A stretch of 64,000 bases of DNA from Mangifera indica (GCF_011075055.1 NC_058155.1:8775537-8839536); one strand, 5' to 3'. Positions 25,290 through 36,877 are shown, numbered from the stretch's first letter. Made by a program: numbers and translations. Notes: generated by a model from the sequence alone, not told the origin.

Positions 25290-25538
25290 ATGTCTGAACG
25301 GGCCTCTCTCTTTTTGACATCAATTGGGTTGCTTGGTGAATATTGTCCTTCATCTAGAAAAAAGAACAGATATCCATCTTTCGAAGTTGGCTGCATGCAT
25401 CTTGAGTTAGCTGAGGCAAATAATACACACCGTTCTGGTTGCCAATTTATGCGACCTTTTCCAATTGCTGGGAGCTTGCTTGGTAAAGGAGGATTTCACA
25501 CCAAAAGAGGAGCTGCTGCGATCTTTTGCCCTTTCTGA
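25290..25538 (+). CDS. 82-codon upstream ORF in the eIF5 leader
   Basis: The first ATG of the spliced leader (25290) opens an 82-residue frame that ends at 25538, 37 bases before the eIF5 ATG. It lies in the second exon just after the leader intron. Its C-terminal half, with motifs such as FMRPFPIAGSLLGKGGFHTK and a closing RGAAAIFCPF, looks like constrained protein rather than random leader. Plant eIF5 transcripts are, as I recall, among those reported to carry a conserved-peptide uORF, so autoregulation of eIF5 by start-codon stringency or peptide-dependent stalling is a reasonable inference. The frame is open further upstream to 25260 but without an earlier ATG. No function beyond regulation is claimed. 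Confidence 0.6.
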   Translation: MSERASLFLTSIGLLGEYCPSSRKKNRYPSFEVGCMHLELAEANNTHRSGCQFMRPFPIAGSLLGKGGFHTKRGAAAIFCPF

Positions 25539-25575
25539 TTAATTTGACTCATTTCACTTAAACAATTGAATTAAA

Positions 25576-26916
25576 ATGGCTTTGCAAAACATTGGTGCTT
25601 CGAACAGTGATGATGCCTTTTATAGGTATAAGATGCCAAAAATGATCACCAAGATTGAAGGAAGAGGTAATGGCATCAAGACCAATGTGGTTAACATGGT
25701 TGAGATTGCTAAGGCCTTGGCCAGACCTGCATCGTACACTACTAAATATTTTGGGAATGAGCTTGGGGCGCAGTCCAAATTTGATGAGAAGACTGGAATT
25801 TCACTTGTTAATGGAGCCCATGATACTGCTAAGCTTGCTGGGCTTCTTGAGAATTTTATTAAGAAATATGTGCAGTGTTATGGATGTGGTAACCCAGAGA
25901 CTGAGATAGTTATTACTAAGACGCAGATGGTCCAACTGAAATGTGCTGCTTGTGGGTTTGTCTCAGATGTGGATATGAGGGACAAGCTTACAACATTTAT
26001 TATCAAGAACCCCCCGGAGCAAAAGAAATCTTCGAAGGACAAGAAAGCAATGAGGAGAGCTGAGAAGGAACGGCTCAAGGAGGGTGAGGCTGCAGATGAG
26101 GAGATGAAGAAGCTTAAAAAGGAAACAGGAAAGAAAAAGGGTTCTTCTGCTGGTTCAAAGGATTTTGCTGCCAAAGGTGCCTCAACCAAGAAGAAATCCC
26201 AAGCATCTGATGAGGATCACTCCCCCCCTCGCAGCCAGGATGATGAGAATGAGCAAGCAGCTACTGATGACGATGATGACGATGTTCAGTGGCAAACAGA
26301 TACTTCATTGGAGGCAGCTAAGCAGCGTATCCAGGAGCAGTTGAGTGCTGTTACTGCAGATATGGTTATGCTTTCTACCAGTGAAGACAAGAATAAGTCA
26401 GTTAAGAAGTCACCAGAGCGTGAGAAGAAGGGGCATGAGAATGGAACTAATGGTACTAATACCCATGAAAGCCTTGTCAATGAGATAAAGGAATGGCTGA
26501 AGAAGGGCTCTTCTAATAGCCAACTTAAAACATTTCTGAGTACACTCACTGGAACTCCACAAGAAGTCATGGATGCTTTATTTGCAGCTCTCTTTGACGG
26601 TGTTGAAAAAGGATTTGCCAAGGAGGCATTGAGAAAGAAGAACTACCTGGCTGTTGCAACCCAAGAGGAGGGATCCCAGACAGTTCTCCTGAACTCCATT
26701 GAGTGTTTCTTTGGAAAGGCAGGCCCTGATGTGGTGAAGGATGTAGCATTGGTTCTCAAAGTGCTGTATGATAATGATGTGTTGGAAGAGGAGTTTATCC
26801 TAGAGTGGTACCAGCAGGGTGTGAGTGGTGGGAATAAAAATTCTTTGGTTTGGAAGAATTTGAAGCCATTTATCGAGTGGCTTCAGAGTGCGGAGTCAGA
26901 ATCCGAAGAGGATTGA
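25576..26916 (+). CDS. eukaryotic translation initiation factor 5 (eIF5)
   Basis: GTPase-activating protein for eIF2 in the 43S/48S initiation complex; it promotes GTP hydrolysis on start-codon recognition. The whole 446-residue coding region is in one exon, as is usual in plants. The N-terminal domain (about 1-150) has the arginine-finger position Arg17 in AFYRYKMP. A Cys4 zinc site follows with Cys101, Cys104, Cys123 and Cys126. Residues about 150-295 form a charged, Lys/Glu-rich linker with an acidic DDDDDD run near 236. The W2/HEAT domain (about 305-440) carries the aromatic-acidic box EEEFILEWYQQ and ends ESESEED. Length is normal for the family. The ATG was chosen because it starts the conserved MALQNIG N terminus. 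An 82-codon upstream ORF and a leader intron precede it. Confidence 0.97.
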   Translation: MALQNIGASNSDDAFYRYKMPKMITKIEGRGNGIKTNVVNMVEIAKALARPASYTTKYFGNELGAQSKFDEKTGISLVNGAHDTAKLAGLLENFIKKYVQCYGCGNPETEIVITKTQMVQLKCAACGFVSDVDMRDKLTTFIIKNPPEQKKSSKDKKAMRRAEKERLKEGEAADEEMKKLKKETGKKKGSSAGSKDFAAKGASTKKKSQASDEDHSPPRSQDDENEQAATDDDDDDVQWQTDTSLEAAKQRIQEQLSAVTADMVMLSTSEDKNKSVKKSPEREKKGHENGTNGTNTHESLVNEIKEWLKKGSSNSQLKTFLSTLTGTPQEVMDALFAALFDGVEKGFAKEALRKKNYLAVATQEEGSQTVLLNSIECFFGKAGPDVVKDVALVLKVLYDNDVLEEEFILEWYQQGVSGGNKNSLVWKNLKPFIEWLQSAESESEED

Positions 26917-27380
26917 TTATGTAAGTGAAACTTCCTTGCTGCTGTGTAAATGTGCTTTGTCATGGTGTGAAAATAACAATTGGGGGCATGGATCAGAGTC
27001 TTGTTCCTACTGGTTATTATATATTGCTATGTTTTCATTATCATTGTATGTTGTCTAGTTTATTGAGTTCAGTCGGAGTCTGTTTCTGTTTGAGTGGGAT
27101 TATCTGTTTGGATCGAGGTGAATTGTTTTTGTTATTTTGGTTTCTTTCTTTTCGTATGAAGTGTCGTTTCGAACGTTCTTTGCCATGGAAACTATAATGA
27201 TGTGGTGGCGTCTTTATTCCTTCGAAAACCAACTTCTGAATTTACTGAATCTAAATACAATTGCCAATAGCGTCTAGTGTTTTGACTTCTGAGAGAGTGC
27301 CGCGCCTTCACCACTACCAATATAGTGCCATCATTACGAGCTTTGGTTCCCAGAACCTTTTTCTCCTTGTGAACTAAGTT

Positions 27381-27540
27381 GTCATTGATGACAACTCTGG
27401 TTGCGACAAAGAAATGGTGACTTAATCAAATGAAGCAGTTGTTGATGACTACTGAATTTGTGACGAAGAAATGATGAGTCAATCAGGTGAAAGAGTTGTT
27501 AATGACTATTCAATTCGTAATGGACAAAGGGTGGTGCGGT
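27381..27540 (+). repeat. degenerate minisatellite, about 57-60 bp unit
   Basis: Two full units and most of a third start with GTTGTCATTGATGAC, GTTGTTGATGACTAC and GTTGTTAATGACTAT. Each continues with a GTGACGAAGAAATG-like segment and then a TCAA(A/G)TGAA(A/G)-like segment. The array is too diverged to be a recent expansion. No long coding frame runs through it. Confidence 0.6.
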
Positions 27541-27912
27541 CGAAGCTTGTGAAGACAGAGAGGGAAAATATGGTAATATAGGATAGAAATGAATTGAGCA
27601 TTGGATCGGTGGGTTGGATTATTAAAGAAAGGGAGGTGGTGGGACAAGAGGAAGAAGAGAATACAGCTGAAAGTAAAGAAAAATAATAGAGTTTTTATAT
27701 AAGTTAGATATTTAAAGTTTTTTTTTTATAATTAATTTTGTTAATTTGGGTGATTATATAATAATTTAACTTTAAACAAGTGTGATTTAAGATTTAAAAA
27801 AAGTATTTCTATAATAAATTTGGATTTAAATTGAAAAAGTGTCTTTGATGTAATGATATGGTGAAAAAGTGTTGATTCTTATGAAAAATATAATTTGGTC
27901 TCAAATAGATAC

Positions 27913-28582
27913 GGCCACAGGACTTATTACCACTCAAAAATATTGAAAACCCAAACTCGTATCTTTATAAACTTTTAAAAAATTTAAATATTTATTTATA
28001 AATAAATTTTTATTAAAAATTTTAATTATAGTTAAGATAAAATTATTATTTATTAAAAAAATTAAAAAATCGAAGTTTTATTATTTTTTTTAAGTTTAAA
28101 AGATTCACAATTTTTTTTTTATCCAAAGTTTAAAAAGTGACAAATATCTTTTAGGGTTTTTTTCACTTTCCTTCAGCACCGATTTACTATTTTTGGTTGT
28201 CGGCCATCTTCCCTCTCTCTCCGATCTCTCTCCTTTCTCTTTTCAACTGTTTTAGGAAAGGTGGACAGAGAGGGATAAGGCAAGATAGAGAACAACTGAT
28301 TGGTGGAGACAATGAATCAATGCCAAAGAGAAGTAGAAAAATTATAAATTTTTTTTAAATTTGAAAAAAAAAAATTATAAATTTTTTAATTTTGTTAAAA
28401 TTTTAATTTTTTAATAAATAATAATTTTATTTTTAACTATAATTAAAATTTTTAACAAGAACTTATTTCTAAATAAATATTTAAAATTTTGAAAATTTAA
28501 AAAATTTAAAATTTAAAAATTAAAAAAATATGAGTTTGAATTTTTCACCTGATCAACTTGGGTGGGCAGAAATCTTTTGACC
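27913..28582. mobile_element. 670-bp hairpin element, 8/9-bp target duplication (Mutator-like)
   Basis: The left end is GGCCACAGGACTTATTACCA and the right end ACTTGGGTGGGCAGAAATCT followed by TTTGACC. The flanking repeats are AATAGATAC (27904-27912) and AATAGATAA (28583-28591), matching in 8 of 9 positions. Inner arms pair: AAATTTTTATTAAAAATTTT near 28004 pairs with a mirrored stretch near 28440. It is the same family as 18228-19035, but older by divergence of its ends. Confidence 0.7.
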
Positions 28583-29134
28583 AATAGATAAATAAAAGCA
28601 TCGGCGTAGGCATAAAAGATGTGGGCAAAGAATGGGACACTGCAGACTTGGTAAAATAGTAGAGCCCCTGCATTTTGACATTTGTCAGCAATAATGGACT
28701 TTGACCTAATAATTTGAAGACAAAGACTGATGTTGTCTCACACATACATACCCTTTACGTTACCTGCACATTTTCCTGCTTCATTAATTATCCTTTTTCT
28801 TTTTCTTTCTCCCTTCCGTCCTCCTGGCCTCTTCCTTAAAACCATCTTTAAATATTAAAAAATTTCATCCAAATAAGATTATTCTTTTTCTTAAATCAAA
28901 TAAATTATATTAAATAAATAAAATTTAAATTTAATAATTAATTTAATAATTATTATACTAAATAATTTAAAATTTTTATCTTAATCCGAAAACCTCTTTA
29001 ATCTTTTTAAAGATTCTATCGTTAAACTAATTTATGAGGTTTTCACCTGAAATTTATTAATATTTTGCCCTTTGATCTTTGTTCCTTGCACCCAATGACG
29101 TCACCCCTTCAAAATTATCATTTATTTATAAATA

Positions 29135-29440
29135 ATATTATATACCTGAATAAAAAGAATATATTTATAAATAAATATTGATATATTATTATATAATTAA
29201 ATAATTTTAAATTAATAATAAAATAATATTTTAATATGTTATTATTTATATACAAATTTATATTTATTAGTCAAAATAAAAATTAATTATAAAACTAATA
29301 ATAAGATTATGTGTATAATTTTTGTATCAATAATAACATATTATCATGTAATTAAATAATTTAAAATTAAAGATAAAATAATATATAATCATATGATAAT
29401 CTATCGTTATTTATAAAAGTTATATATATTATTTTATTAT
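29135..29440. repeat. two adjacent AT-rich palindromic repeats (MITE-like), copies 6 and 7
   Basis: 29135-29280 and 29300-29440 each carry the core ATATTATTATATAATTAAAT or ATGTAATTAAATAATTTAAA followed by an A-rich AAAATAATAT segment and a mirrored arm. The layout is the same as at 16.6 and 22.8 kb. Boundaries are approximate. Confidence 0.45.
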
Positions 29441-29937
29441 AAAACTAATTTATTTGAAGGTTGTGATAATAATTATCAATAAATATATCATTAATAAATC
29501 TTAATATTCTGTTATTTACAGTTAGGAATCCTGTCCAGTTTCTTATCGAGGCTGAAAAATCTTCATTAAAAAAAAAACTGTAATTAATTTTTTAAAATAA
29601 AATAAAATTTTACAACAGGTGGTGTGGTGTTGAACTTTGATATGGTAGTTTCACAAAGTCGTGGTGGGTAAAACCGTAATTTGAGGACTTCATTGCCGGT
29701 TCTCCGACCCTAACACGTCTCACTGCTTTCCTCAGACACTCCGCTCACTCTCGTACTCACAGTCACACTCATTCCGTAACCAACCGTATTCTCTAGACTT
29801 CCCCACCAAGAGAGAAAAAGACATAGACATCCACTCACAGACTCACTCACACAACACAATGTCATGTTAAAAACCTAATTAACCATTTAATTACACACAC
29901 TCTCTCTAAAAAAAATAGTAATAATTTCTGTTAACAA

Positions 29938-32654
29938 ATGCCGTCTCAGCAACCGTCGTCCACCTCTCAATCCCGGGCTTGCCCCGTCGACCCGCGAATC
30001 TGGCGCGCTTGTGCTGGCTCCTCCGTTCAAATCCCCTCCCCAAACTCTAGGGTTTACTACTTCCCCCAAGGCCACGTGGAGCAAACGTGTCCTTCCGTCA
30101 CTGTCCCTCTCGCCAAGCCTGTCATTCCTTGTACCGTCTCTCACGTCGAGTTTCTCGGCGATCCTCTCACCGACCAGGTCTTTGCTAAAGTTCTTCTCAA
30201 ACCTGTGGATTCGTTCGATTCTTCATCTTCTGGAAAATTCTTTTACCAGCAGCAACAGCACAATGAGAATGCGATTTTTCCGTTCGCCAAGGTTTTAACG
30301 CCGTCAGATGCGAATAACGGCGGTGGTTTTTCCGTCCCGAGGTTTTGTGCTGACTCGATTTTCCCGCCACTTAACTACCAAGCAGATCCTCCCGTGCAGA
30401 CGTTGTCTATTACGGATATTCAAGGAACCGTTTGGGAGTTTCGCCACATTTATCGTGGGACGCCGAGACGGCATTTGTTAACGACTGGATGGAGCAAGTT
30501 CGTGAACCGGAAGAAACTAATTGCTGGAGATTCTGTTGTTTTTATGAGAGAAACGAGAGGGAAAATGTATGTAGGGATCAGGCGATCGATGAGGCACGGG
30601 AACAATGGAGAAGTGGCCAGGTGGAGGGAGCATATTGGAATGAAGCCAGAGGCGGTGGTGGAGGCAGTGGAGAGGGCGGCGATGGGGTTTCCGTTTGAGG
30701 TGATGTATTATCCGAGGGCCGGATGGGCAGATTTTATAGTGAGGGTGGAGATGGTAGATGTGGCAATGAGGGTGTTTTGGACGGCAGGGATGAGAGTTAA
30801 GATGGCGGTGGAGACTGAGGATTTGTCTCGATTGACGTGGGTTCAGGGCACGGTTATGGCGATTTCTGTGCCCGATAATGGCCAGTGGTGTGGCTCACCG
30901 TGGCGAATGCTTGAGGTACGAAAGATTGTTTATGGTTTGGACTTTGGAGTATATCTAGTTGTTTTATTGAGGTTACAGTATTGTGATCCTTGAAATGAAA
31001 AGAGGTGTTTTCTTATATGCGGTTAGCTCTTTTTCCGAAGTGGATTTTTCTTTTACATTCTCTATGAGGCTTATATTATGTCTTTCCTTGGTCTCTTTAT
31101 TAATATGTGTACAGTTCTTTCACTTTCCTGAAAAATAAAATTAATATCCCTGTAGGTTTCAATCTTCTCTAAATTTCTGTTGCTATGAGAAAAGGGGAAT
31201 GAATTTGTTTTGGTTGTTATATATCATGTGGCAGTCTATATTGTTTATAATGAGTTTTGGTTAGGCACGAGGCAGTATAGGGTAACAGTTTGGCTGGTCT
31301 TACTTTTTTAACCTTTCTTTTAGTTGCTTCCTTGTTCTTCTGGCTATTGATTGGATTTTGATCTTTGGATGACTTTTTAGAAGGCAATTTCCAAATTTAA
31401 GTAAGATATAATACCATTTATACTGTCATTTTGCTAAGCACACGCAGAATCATATCAGACATTTTGCACATGCAAAATCCTAAATAGGTAATCAGTAGTT
31501 CTGCTCTTCTTCAACATCACAACTAAATCAAAAGTAGTGCTGTTAATGGTTGAAATGAAAATATTATTAAGTTTGCAAAGTTTTCCTTTCTCATCTATTT
31601 AATATTATTAATCTTTAAGTGTAGAAATGCTTTCTGTTTGTGTGAAGGCATAAGTATTGACTTAATGTGTGAGTATCATTTGACTTGAACTTGCCCTACA
31701 AGTGTTGTTGCTTGTAAGTTGTATCATGGTTTATATAAATGCTTATATTTTGCCTACTAACTTTCCTCTAAAGACTTCATTCTGCAGCTATACCGGCTTG
31801 AGTTTTTATCACATTGATCTGGGGAAAATTGGATCTGTTTATCCGTATATGTTGGGTTTCATAGTTGCATTGGCATTATGGGATATTGATTAATATAGAG
31901 TTCTGAGATGATTGAGATAATATCTTTTTTTCTTTAAGCTTTGAAATGTTTTTACCCCATAATTATGTTGTAGGTTACATGGGATGAACCTGAAATTCTG
32001 CATTGCTCAAAGAGAGTAAGTCCTTGGCAAATCGAATTTGTTTCACCCACTCGACCACTTCATGCAACAATTCCTCCAGCAAAGAGATCAAAATTTCCTC
32101 AGAATTCTGTGTCAGTGACTGATGGAGAGGAAGAAATTTTCTTTCCACTGACAGGATTAACTAATTCAGCAATGGAGCACACAAATCCTTCATTGGTGAA
32201 TTATAACACTTTTCCTGTTGGCATGCAGGGAGCCAGGCAAAATCCTTTTAGTGCTTTTAGTTTATCTAACTTCATAAGTGAGAATACTCCTCAAGTTTGC
32301 ATTGATAGTATGCCAAAGTTGCAACGTGTTTCTACTGAATTGAACATTGGAAGTTCACAGTCTGACAACCTATCACCAGATAGCCATGGTAGTGTGCATT
32401 CCTATGGTACTGAACTTCTTGGAAACCAGGGCTGTAACTTGACAAAAGTTGGTATTGGCTCATTTCAGTTGTTTGGTAAGATCATACATATGAATCAGCC
32501 TGTTGGAAGTGGTTTGGATGATGTTGCTTGCTTGGAGGATGATGGCAGTAAAGGGTCCAATGTAACTGAAGGTCTGGATAAGCAAATGAATCTTCCCTTG
32601 ACTTACACAGAACTGCTCAACAGGTCTTTGACTTTGGAGCGACTCAGCAGTTGA
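29938..32654 (+). CDS. ARF17: auxin response factor, ARF17-like, without PB1 domain
   Basis: Nuclear transcription factor that binds auxin-response elements; this clade (ARF10/16/17) usually acts as a repressor. Two coding exons, 29938-30915 and 31974-32654, join in phase at MLE|VTWDEPE to give 552 residues. Residues 1-110 start with the CPVDPRIWRACAG block. The B3 DNA-binding domain covers about 115-220, with SDANNGGGFSVPRFCADSIF and the RGTPRRHLLTTGWSKFV segment. The ARF auxiliary domain follows to about 330. The Ser/Asn-rich middle and C terminus end LTLERLSS without a PB1 (domain III/IV) region. Absence of PB1 and a length near 550-590 fit ARF17 rather than ARF10/16. A miR160 target site lies in the second exon. 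An apparent intron follows in the 3' untranslated region. Confidence 0.93.
32219..32239 (+). promoter_or_regulatory. miR160 target site in the ARF mRNA
   Basis: These 21 bases read TGGCATGCAGG followed by GAGCCAGGCA. They pair with miR160 as I know it throughout, except for one G:U pair, including a fully matched centre at the cleavage position. The site encodes part of VGMQGARQNPF (about residues 408-414). ARF10, ARF16 and ARF17 are the classical miR160 targets, so this ARF should be cleaved by miR160. Confidence 0.92.
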
Positions 32655-32715
32655 AGCTGAAGCTTGCTCTTTGTGAAATAATAGTTGTGTTGCATTTTGA
32701 CAAGTAGCTGTACAG

Positions 32716-33730
32716 GTATGCTCTTATCTGAATACTGTGTACTATGCTGAACCACGAAACCAATCATCAGATGTTAGTTACTGACTAATGGTACACGAAG
32801 TTTCAATGTTTACCAAAATTTGATCATGCTTTTTTATGCATAGTGGATTACTATCACTTAATTTATCATGCTTGTTGTATATGTTCTTTTCATCATGCAA
32901 TTTCTCTATTATTTGAATGTGTGTTTGAAACAGACAATTAATCTGATATGTGTGCTGGTGGTACTGGTAAAATTACTTGAAAGAGATTGAGATTGTTGTG
33001 TGTGTGTGTGTGTGTTTTTTTTTTTTTTTTGGGTGAAATGATGATTACAAAAACTTAAGTTCACATTATTATCGTGCAGTAGGCTAATATTAATCATATA
33101 TGAGACTAACTGATGGCACAATTTATGGTATTTGGACTTATGGAAATTTCTTGAGATTCGGTGATACTAAACCTTCTGCCTTCTTGGGAGGAGACCTTAA
33201 ATTGACTTTTCTATGCATGCCTACTCAGAGCTGTAGTACATGTGGGGCTTTTGTGAAATTTTAGTTAAGTCAGTTCATGATCTTGTCATCCATGAATCTG
33301 AATGAGTGACAATAAATGGTGGAGCAGAAAATTTGAATGGGCTAAGGATTTATAGGGTATTGTTTTCTGAACCGATTTTCTGTTTAGAAATCAAAAACAG
33401 TTGAATAACATATTAGAAGATATATTTGAGAATCAGGATATGAAAAGTACCAAATACATTCCCCAAAAGCTAGTATTAAAATCCAAAACATTAGAAAGAG
33501 GTTTTTGGTGTTTCTGAAAAGGAGGATCTAGGAACCATAGAAATCATTCTCCATAAATTAGTGTTGACATTTCTTGAATAACAAAATTCAAGTTTTTGTT
33601 TCTATTCAAAAGAAAAAACTTAACCAACCAAAGATACATTTATTCTCTTTTTCACTAGTTTACTGCAATTAGGAGAGTGGTATAATTTGAACTATCATCT
33701 GAATGACATTCTCTGTTGAATTCCATGCAG
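32716..33730 (+). other. probable intron in the ARF 3' untranslated region
   Basis: Donor TACAG|GTATGC at 32716 and acceptor CCATGCAG|GTACTTC at 33730 bound about 1 kb containing a (GT)n-T(n) tract near 32997-33030. The following exon has no open frame of note, so a hidden PB1 domain is not supported there. Splicing is inferred from the sites only. Confidence 0.45.
32996..33031 (+). repeat. (TG)n/poly-T simple repeat
   Basis: About nine TG units followed by a run of about 15 T. It lies inside the proposed 3' UTR intron of the ARF gene. Confidence 0.8.
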
Positions 33731-33739
33731 GTACTTCAG

Positions 33740-35030
33740 CAGGGAGGGAAGACGATATCTTAGACCTTGGTAGATATTAGTTAGTGTAATGTAGTTGTCA
33801 GATGTGTCAAAAACTTGGTAACTGATTTAGACTTTTAGTTTGTGTAATGTTGGAACCAGAAGTTGGTAAATAACGTTTAGTTCAATGTTTTGAATGCATT
33901 TATTTGATTCTGGATTAATCAGTTTTGGTTTTACACTAAAACGCGATGGAGATTGGAGTGAGCTGCTGCATTTGGGCAGCTTGTGCAGTTGTGCTCCAAA
34001 GAAAAAATAAATAAAACAAAGAATTGCCTCGTCTTGACATTGGTATGTATTCCCCAGTCACCATCCTTGCTTAAATAGACTTTGCCAAACTGTTGACTAA
34101 GTGAATGCCATATTGGCCGGCTCATAATAAAGATCTTGCACATTTTTAGTACTTTTGTAATTTGATTTATAGTGAGGTACTGTAGAAAGCCTAGAAGAAA
34201 CACTTTGAATTTGAATTGAAGGTGTTCATGGGACAATAGTAATAAAAGTATGTGCATATTTTTTAAGTATATAATTGGATACAATAGATATATTATTATG
34301 TGATTGAGTGATAATCTTTTAACATTTGTTTAGCTAAAAATTACCACCTCGGTTCCTTTGTGTTACACATACTTGGTTTTTATCATTCGCGATTGAAAAT
34401 TCGCGATTGAAAATACACATCGTACTTATAAATTATAAATTCAACAATTCAACATATTCAACAACAATGCGCAATCATTATATAAATAAAATTTAAAGTT
34501 AATGTTCATATAAATATGTTGATGTAAGAGACTTTCTTAATTTCAAATTCTAAACTCGAAATTTGAGTAAAAGACGGAAAAATAAACTGTTTTCTAAGTT
34601 TTAAAGGTTGATTATAATGTTAGTTGATGAAAAACATTAGAATTTTTTTTATAAAGAATAAAATTATGTGTACTTAGTTGTGAGTATCTAATTAAATATT
34701 TAGATGATACATTATCATTTGATTAAATGTTAATTACATGATGATATATTATTTAAATATCTAATTAAATACTAATATGTGATGATATATTATCCGAGTT
34801 CTTATAGTTTTATTGTTTTACAAAATGGGTAATGGTTGTTGTAATTAAATTTAGATTTTAGTTATCATATGACCTTATAAATTTGGAAAATAATGTACAC
34901 CCCACTTAATTGGGCATTTTAATTAATTACCCTTTCGGAAATCCAGTCCAGGGAACAATAGGGTATGATTGAAGTTGGTAATCTGAGTGAGAGAAGTCTC
35001 TGACTCTGTAGAGAGCCATCAAATCAATCC
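33740..35030. other. intergenic DNA between ARF and GrpE genes
   Basis: The beginning is probably the ARF 3' untranslated region. No coding exon is recognised. 34640-34800 is AT-rich and resembles a diverged palindromic repeat. The GrpE promoter should lie in the last 150 bases; no clear TATA box is seen. Confidence 0.45.
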
Positions 35031-35031
35031 A

Positions 35032-36877
35032 ATGGCTATCTTTTTCTCTAACTACTCCTCCTTGGCTTCTCTTCCTCCTCGCCTTTCTACTTTCTTCTCT
35101 CCGTCTTCTTCAAAACCCTTCAAAACCACGCTAGCTTTTCAGTCTCCTCATCACAAACCTCTCTTCAAACCCATTGTAGGGTTTCCTCCTATCGCCAACG
35201 CTAGACCTTCCTTCAACACTTTCTTCACGGTGAGATTTTCTTTTTCCCTTTTATTAATTTCCTAGTTCTTGTATTATGTGTTCTCATAATTGAAATGATA
35301 TTATTTTATTTTACCTTGTTAATTTTGTTAGCTTTGGGCACTTAGAGATTTGATAAGAATCAAACGAACCTTTCTCAATAACAGATTTATTAATGTTTGA
35401 GGTGTTAGAAACTTTCTGTTTCCCAACAAATTATTTGAGATCATTGACTAGACTCAATCGCGGTTCTGCATAGATAAATGGCAAGGAGGGTTTTCAAAAT
35501 GAAGCAGAAGTATCTGGAAATGAAGCGGGCCAGAGACATCTATCCGATGTGAAGAAGCTTATCGAGGCCTACAAGGGGGCCATTTTTAACGGGGATGAGA
35601 AGATTATGTCTGATGTTGAAGCTAGAATATGTATGATAGAAAGTGCCAAGAATGAATTGTTACAAAAAGTTTCATTTCTATTGGCTGAGATAACCTCAGG
35701 GAAGGAGAAATATGTCCGGCTGCAAGCTGATTTTGATAATTTTAGGAAAAGAAGTGAGAAGAGAGGTCGACAGTAAGGTCCGATGCTCAAGGAGAAGTGA
35801 TCGAGAGCCTTTTACTTATGGTGGACAGTTTTGAGAGTGCCAAGCAAAAAATAAAGCCAGAAACAGAAAAAGAAAAAAGGATAGACACTAGTTATCAGGG
35901 TATATACAAACAATTTGTTGAGATCATGAGAAGCATGCAAGTGGCTGCAGTACCAACAGTAGGAAAGCCTTTTGATCCCTCGGTAAGTGGAACTTATATA
36001 CTGCTTTACTTTCTTCTTCTGTTATTATTTTTAGGGGTTGTTTGCATGCTCCTTGTTCATGTTGGCAAGATGATGAAAACATTTTTATTAAGTAATTTAG
36101 ATAATATGAAGAACAATTCTCATTTCTGCCATATTTTTGTATAATGTTGTCAAATTTTGTGGAAAGATACGATGCTGTATATTCCAGAGTGAGGAATTGA
36201 AGTTAATAGAGAGATAGTTCTAGTTCTTGAATTACAAATTTAAAGAAGGTTACATTTGACTACTTTCCAAACCTTTGTATCATTAAAATTTTGCTTCTGA
36301 GTAAGACAGACTGATTGATGGTAGCCATCATATGGCATCAGAAATTTTGCTTGCATTCGTAGTGACATTCCCCTTGCTTTTGCTGGTCATACATTGTCAT
36401 CAACTCTGTGATGGAGGTTCTAATTTTTCCTTATGGAAAAATGTTAATAAGGGAAACAGTTCATGTTACTGACATTGAAGATCTCATTTAATTGAAAAAG
36501 AAGATTCATTCAAGTTATCTAGAACTGGGTTCAGTCTGACAGAATTCATTAAGTTATGGGTCTTGCTGTCTGCAGTTTTAGTCATTAACTTATGAATTTT
36601 TATGCTTCTTGTTCCTCCCGTTCCATCTCTTAATTTTTCTCTCAAACCACTTGGTTTTATAATTTAGCTGCACGAAGCAATTGCAAGGGTGGAATCTAAG
36701 GAGTTCAAGGAAGGGATTATAGTTCAAGAAGTCCACCGTGGGTTTCTTATTGGGAATCGACTTCTCAGGCCAGCAACAGTTAAAGTTTCTGCTGGACCTG
36801 GTCGAAAGAAAGCCTCTGTGCCTTCTCAGAAATCTGCTGGGCAACCTGCTGCAGCTGCCAGCAGAGATGAAAAATAG
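35032..36877 (+). CDS. plastid-type GrpE co-chaperone, coding frame broken by one base
   Basis: GrpE is the nucleotide exchange factor of DnaK/Hsp70. The N-terminal Ser/Pro/Phe-rich region of about 60 residues (MAIFFSNYSSLASLPPRLST...) looks like a chloroplast transit peptide. Exons: 35032-35229, 35474-35982 and 36668-36877. Exon 2 encodes the coiled-coil start and LQADFDNFRKRSEK, and later DTSYQGIYKQFVEIMRS and VPTVGKPFDPS. Exon 3 carries the beta domain with the HRGFLIGNRLLRPATVKVS block. At about 35759-35764 the frame changes: the upstream frame runs into TAA at 35774-35776 after 166 residues, while the conserved protein continues in another frame from VRSDAQGEV. One missing base restores phase and would give about 305 residues, and all splice phases then agree. 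This could be a real recent mutation or a sequence error. It is comparable to Arabidopsis At1g36390 (from memory). Confidence 0.8.

Larger units (their letters stand above)
27240..29930. other. intergenic DNA between eIF5 and the ARF gene
   Basis: No protein gene is seen. It contains the eIF5 3' untranslated region, a degenerate minisatellite (27381-27540), one hairpin element (27913-28582) and palindromic AT-rich repeats around 29135-29440. The last 230 bases, 29700-29937, are a less AT-rich leader/promoter for the ARF gene with CT-rich tracts. Confidence 0.5.
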
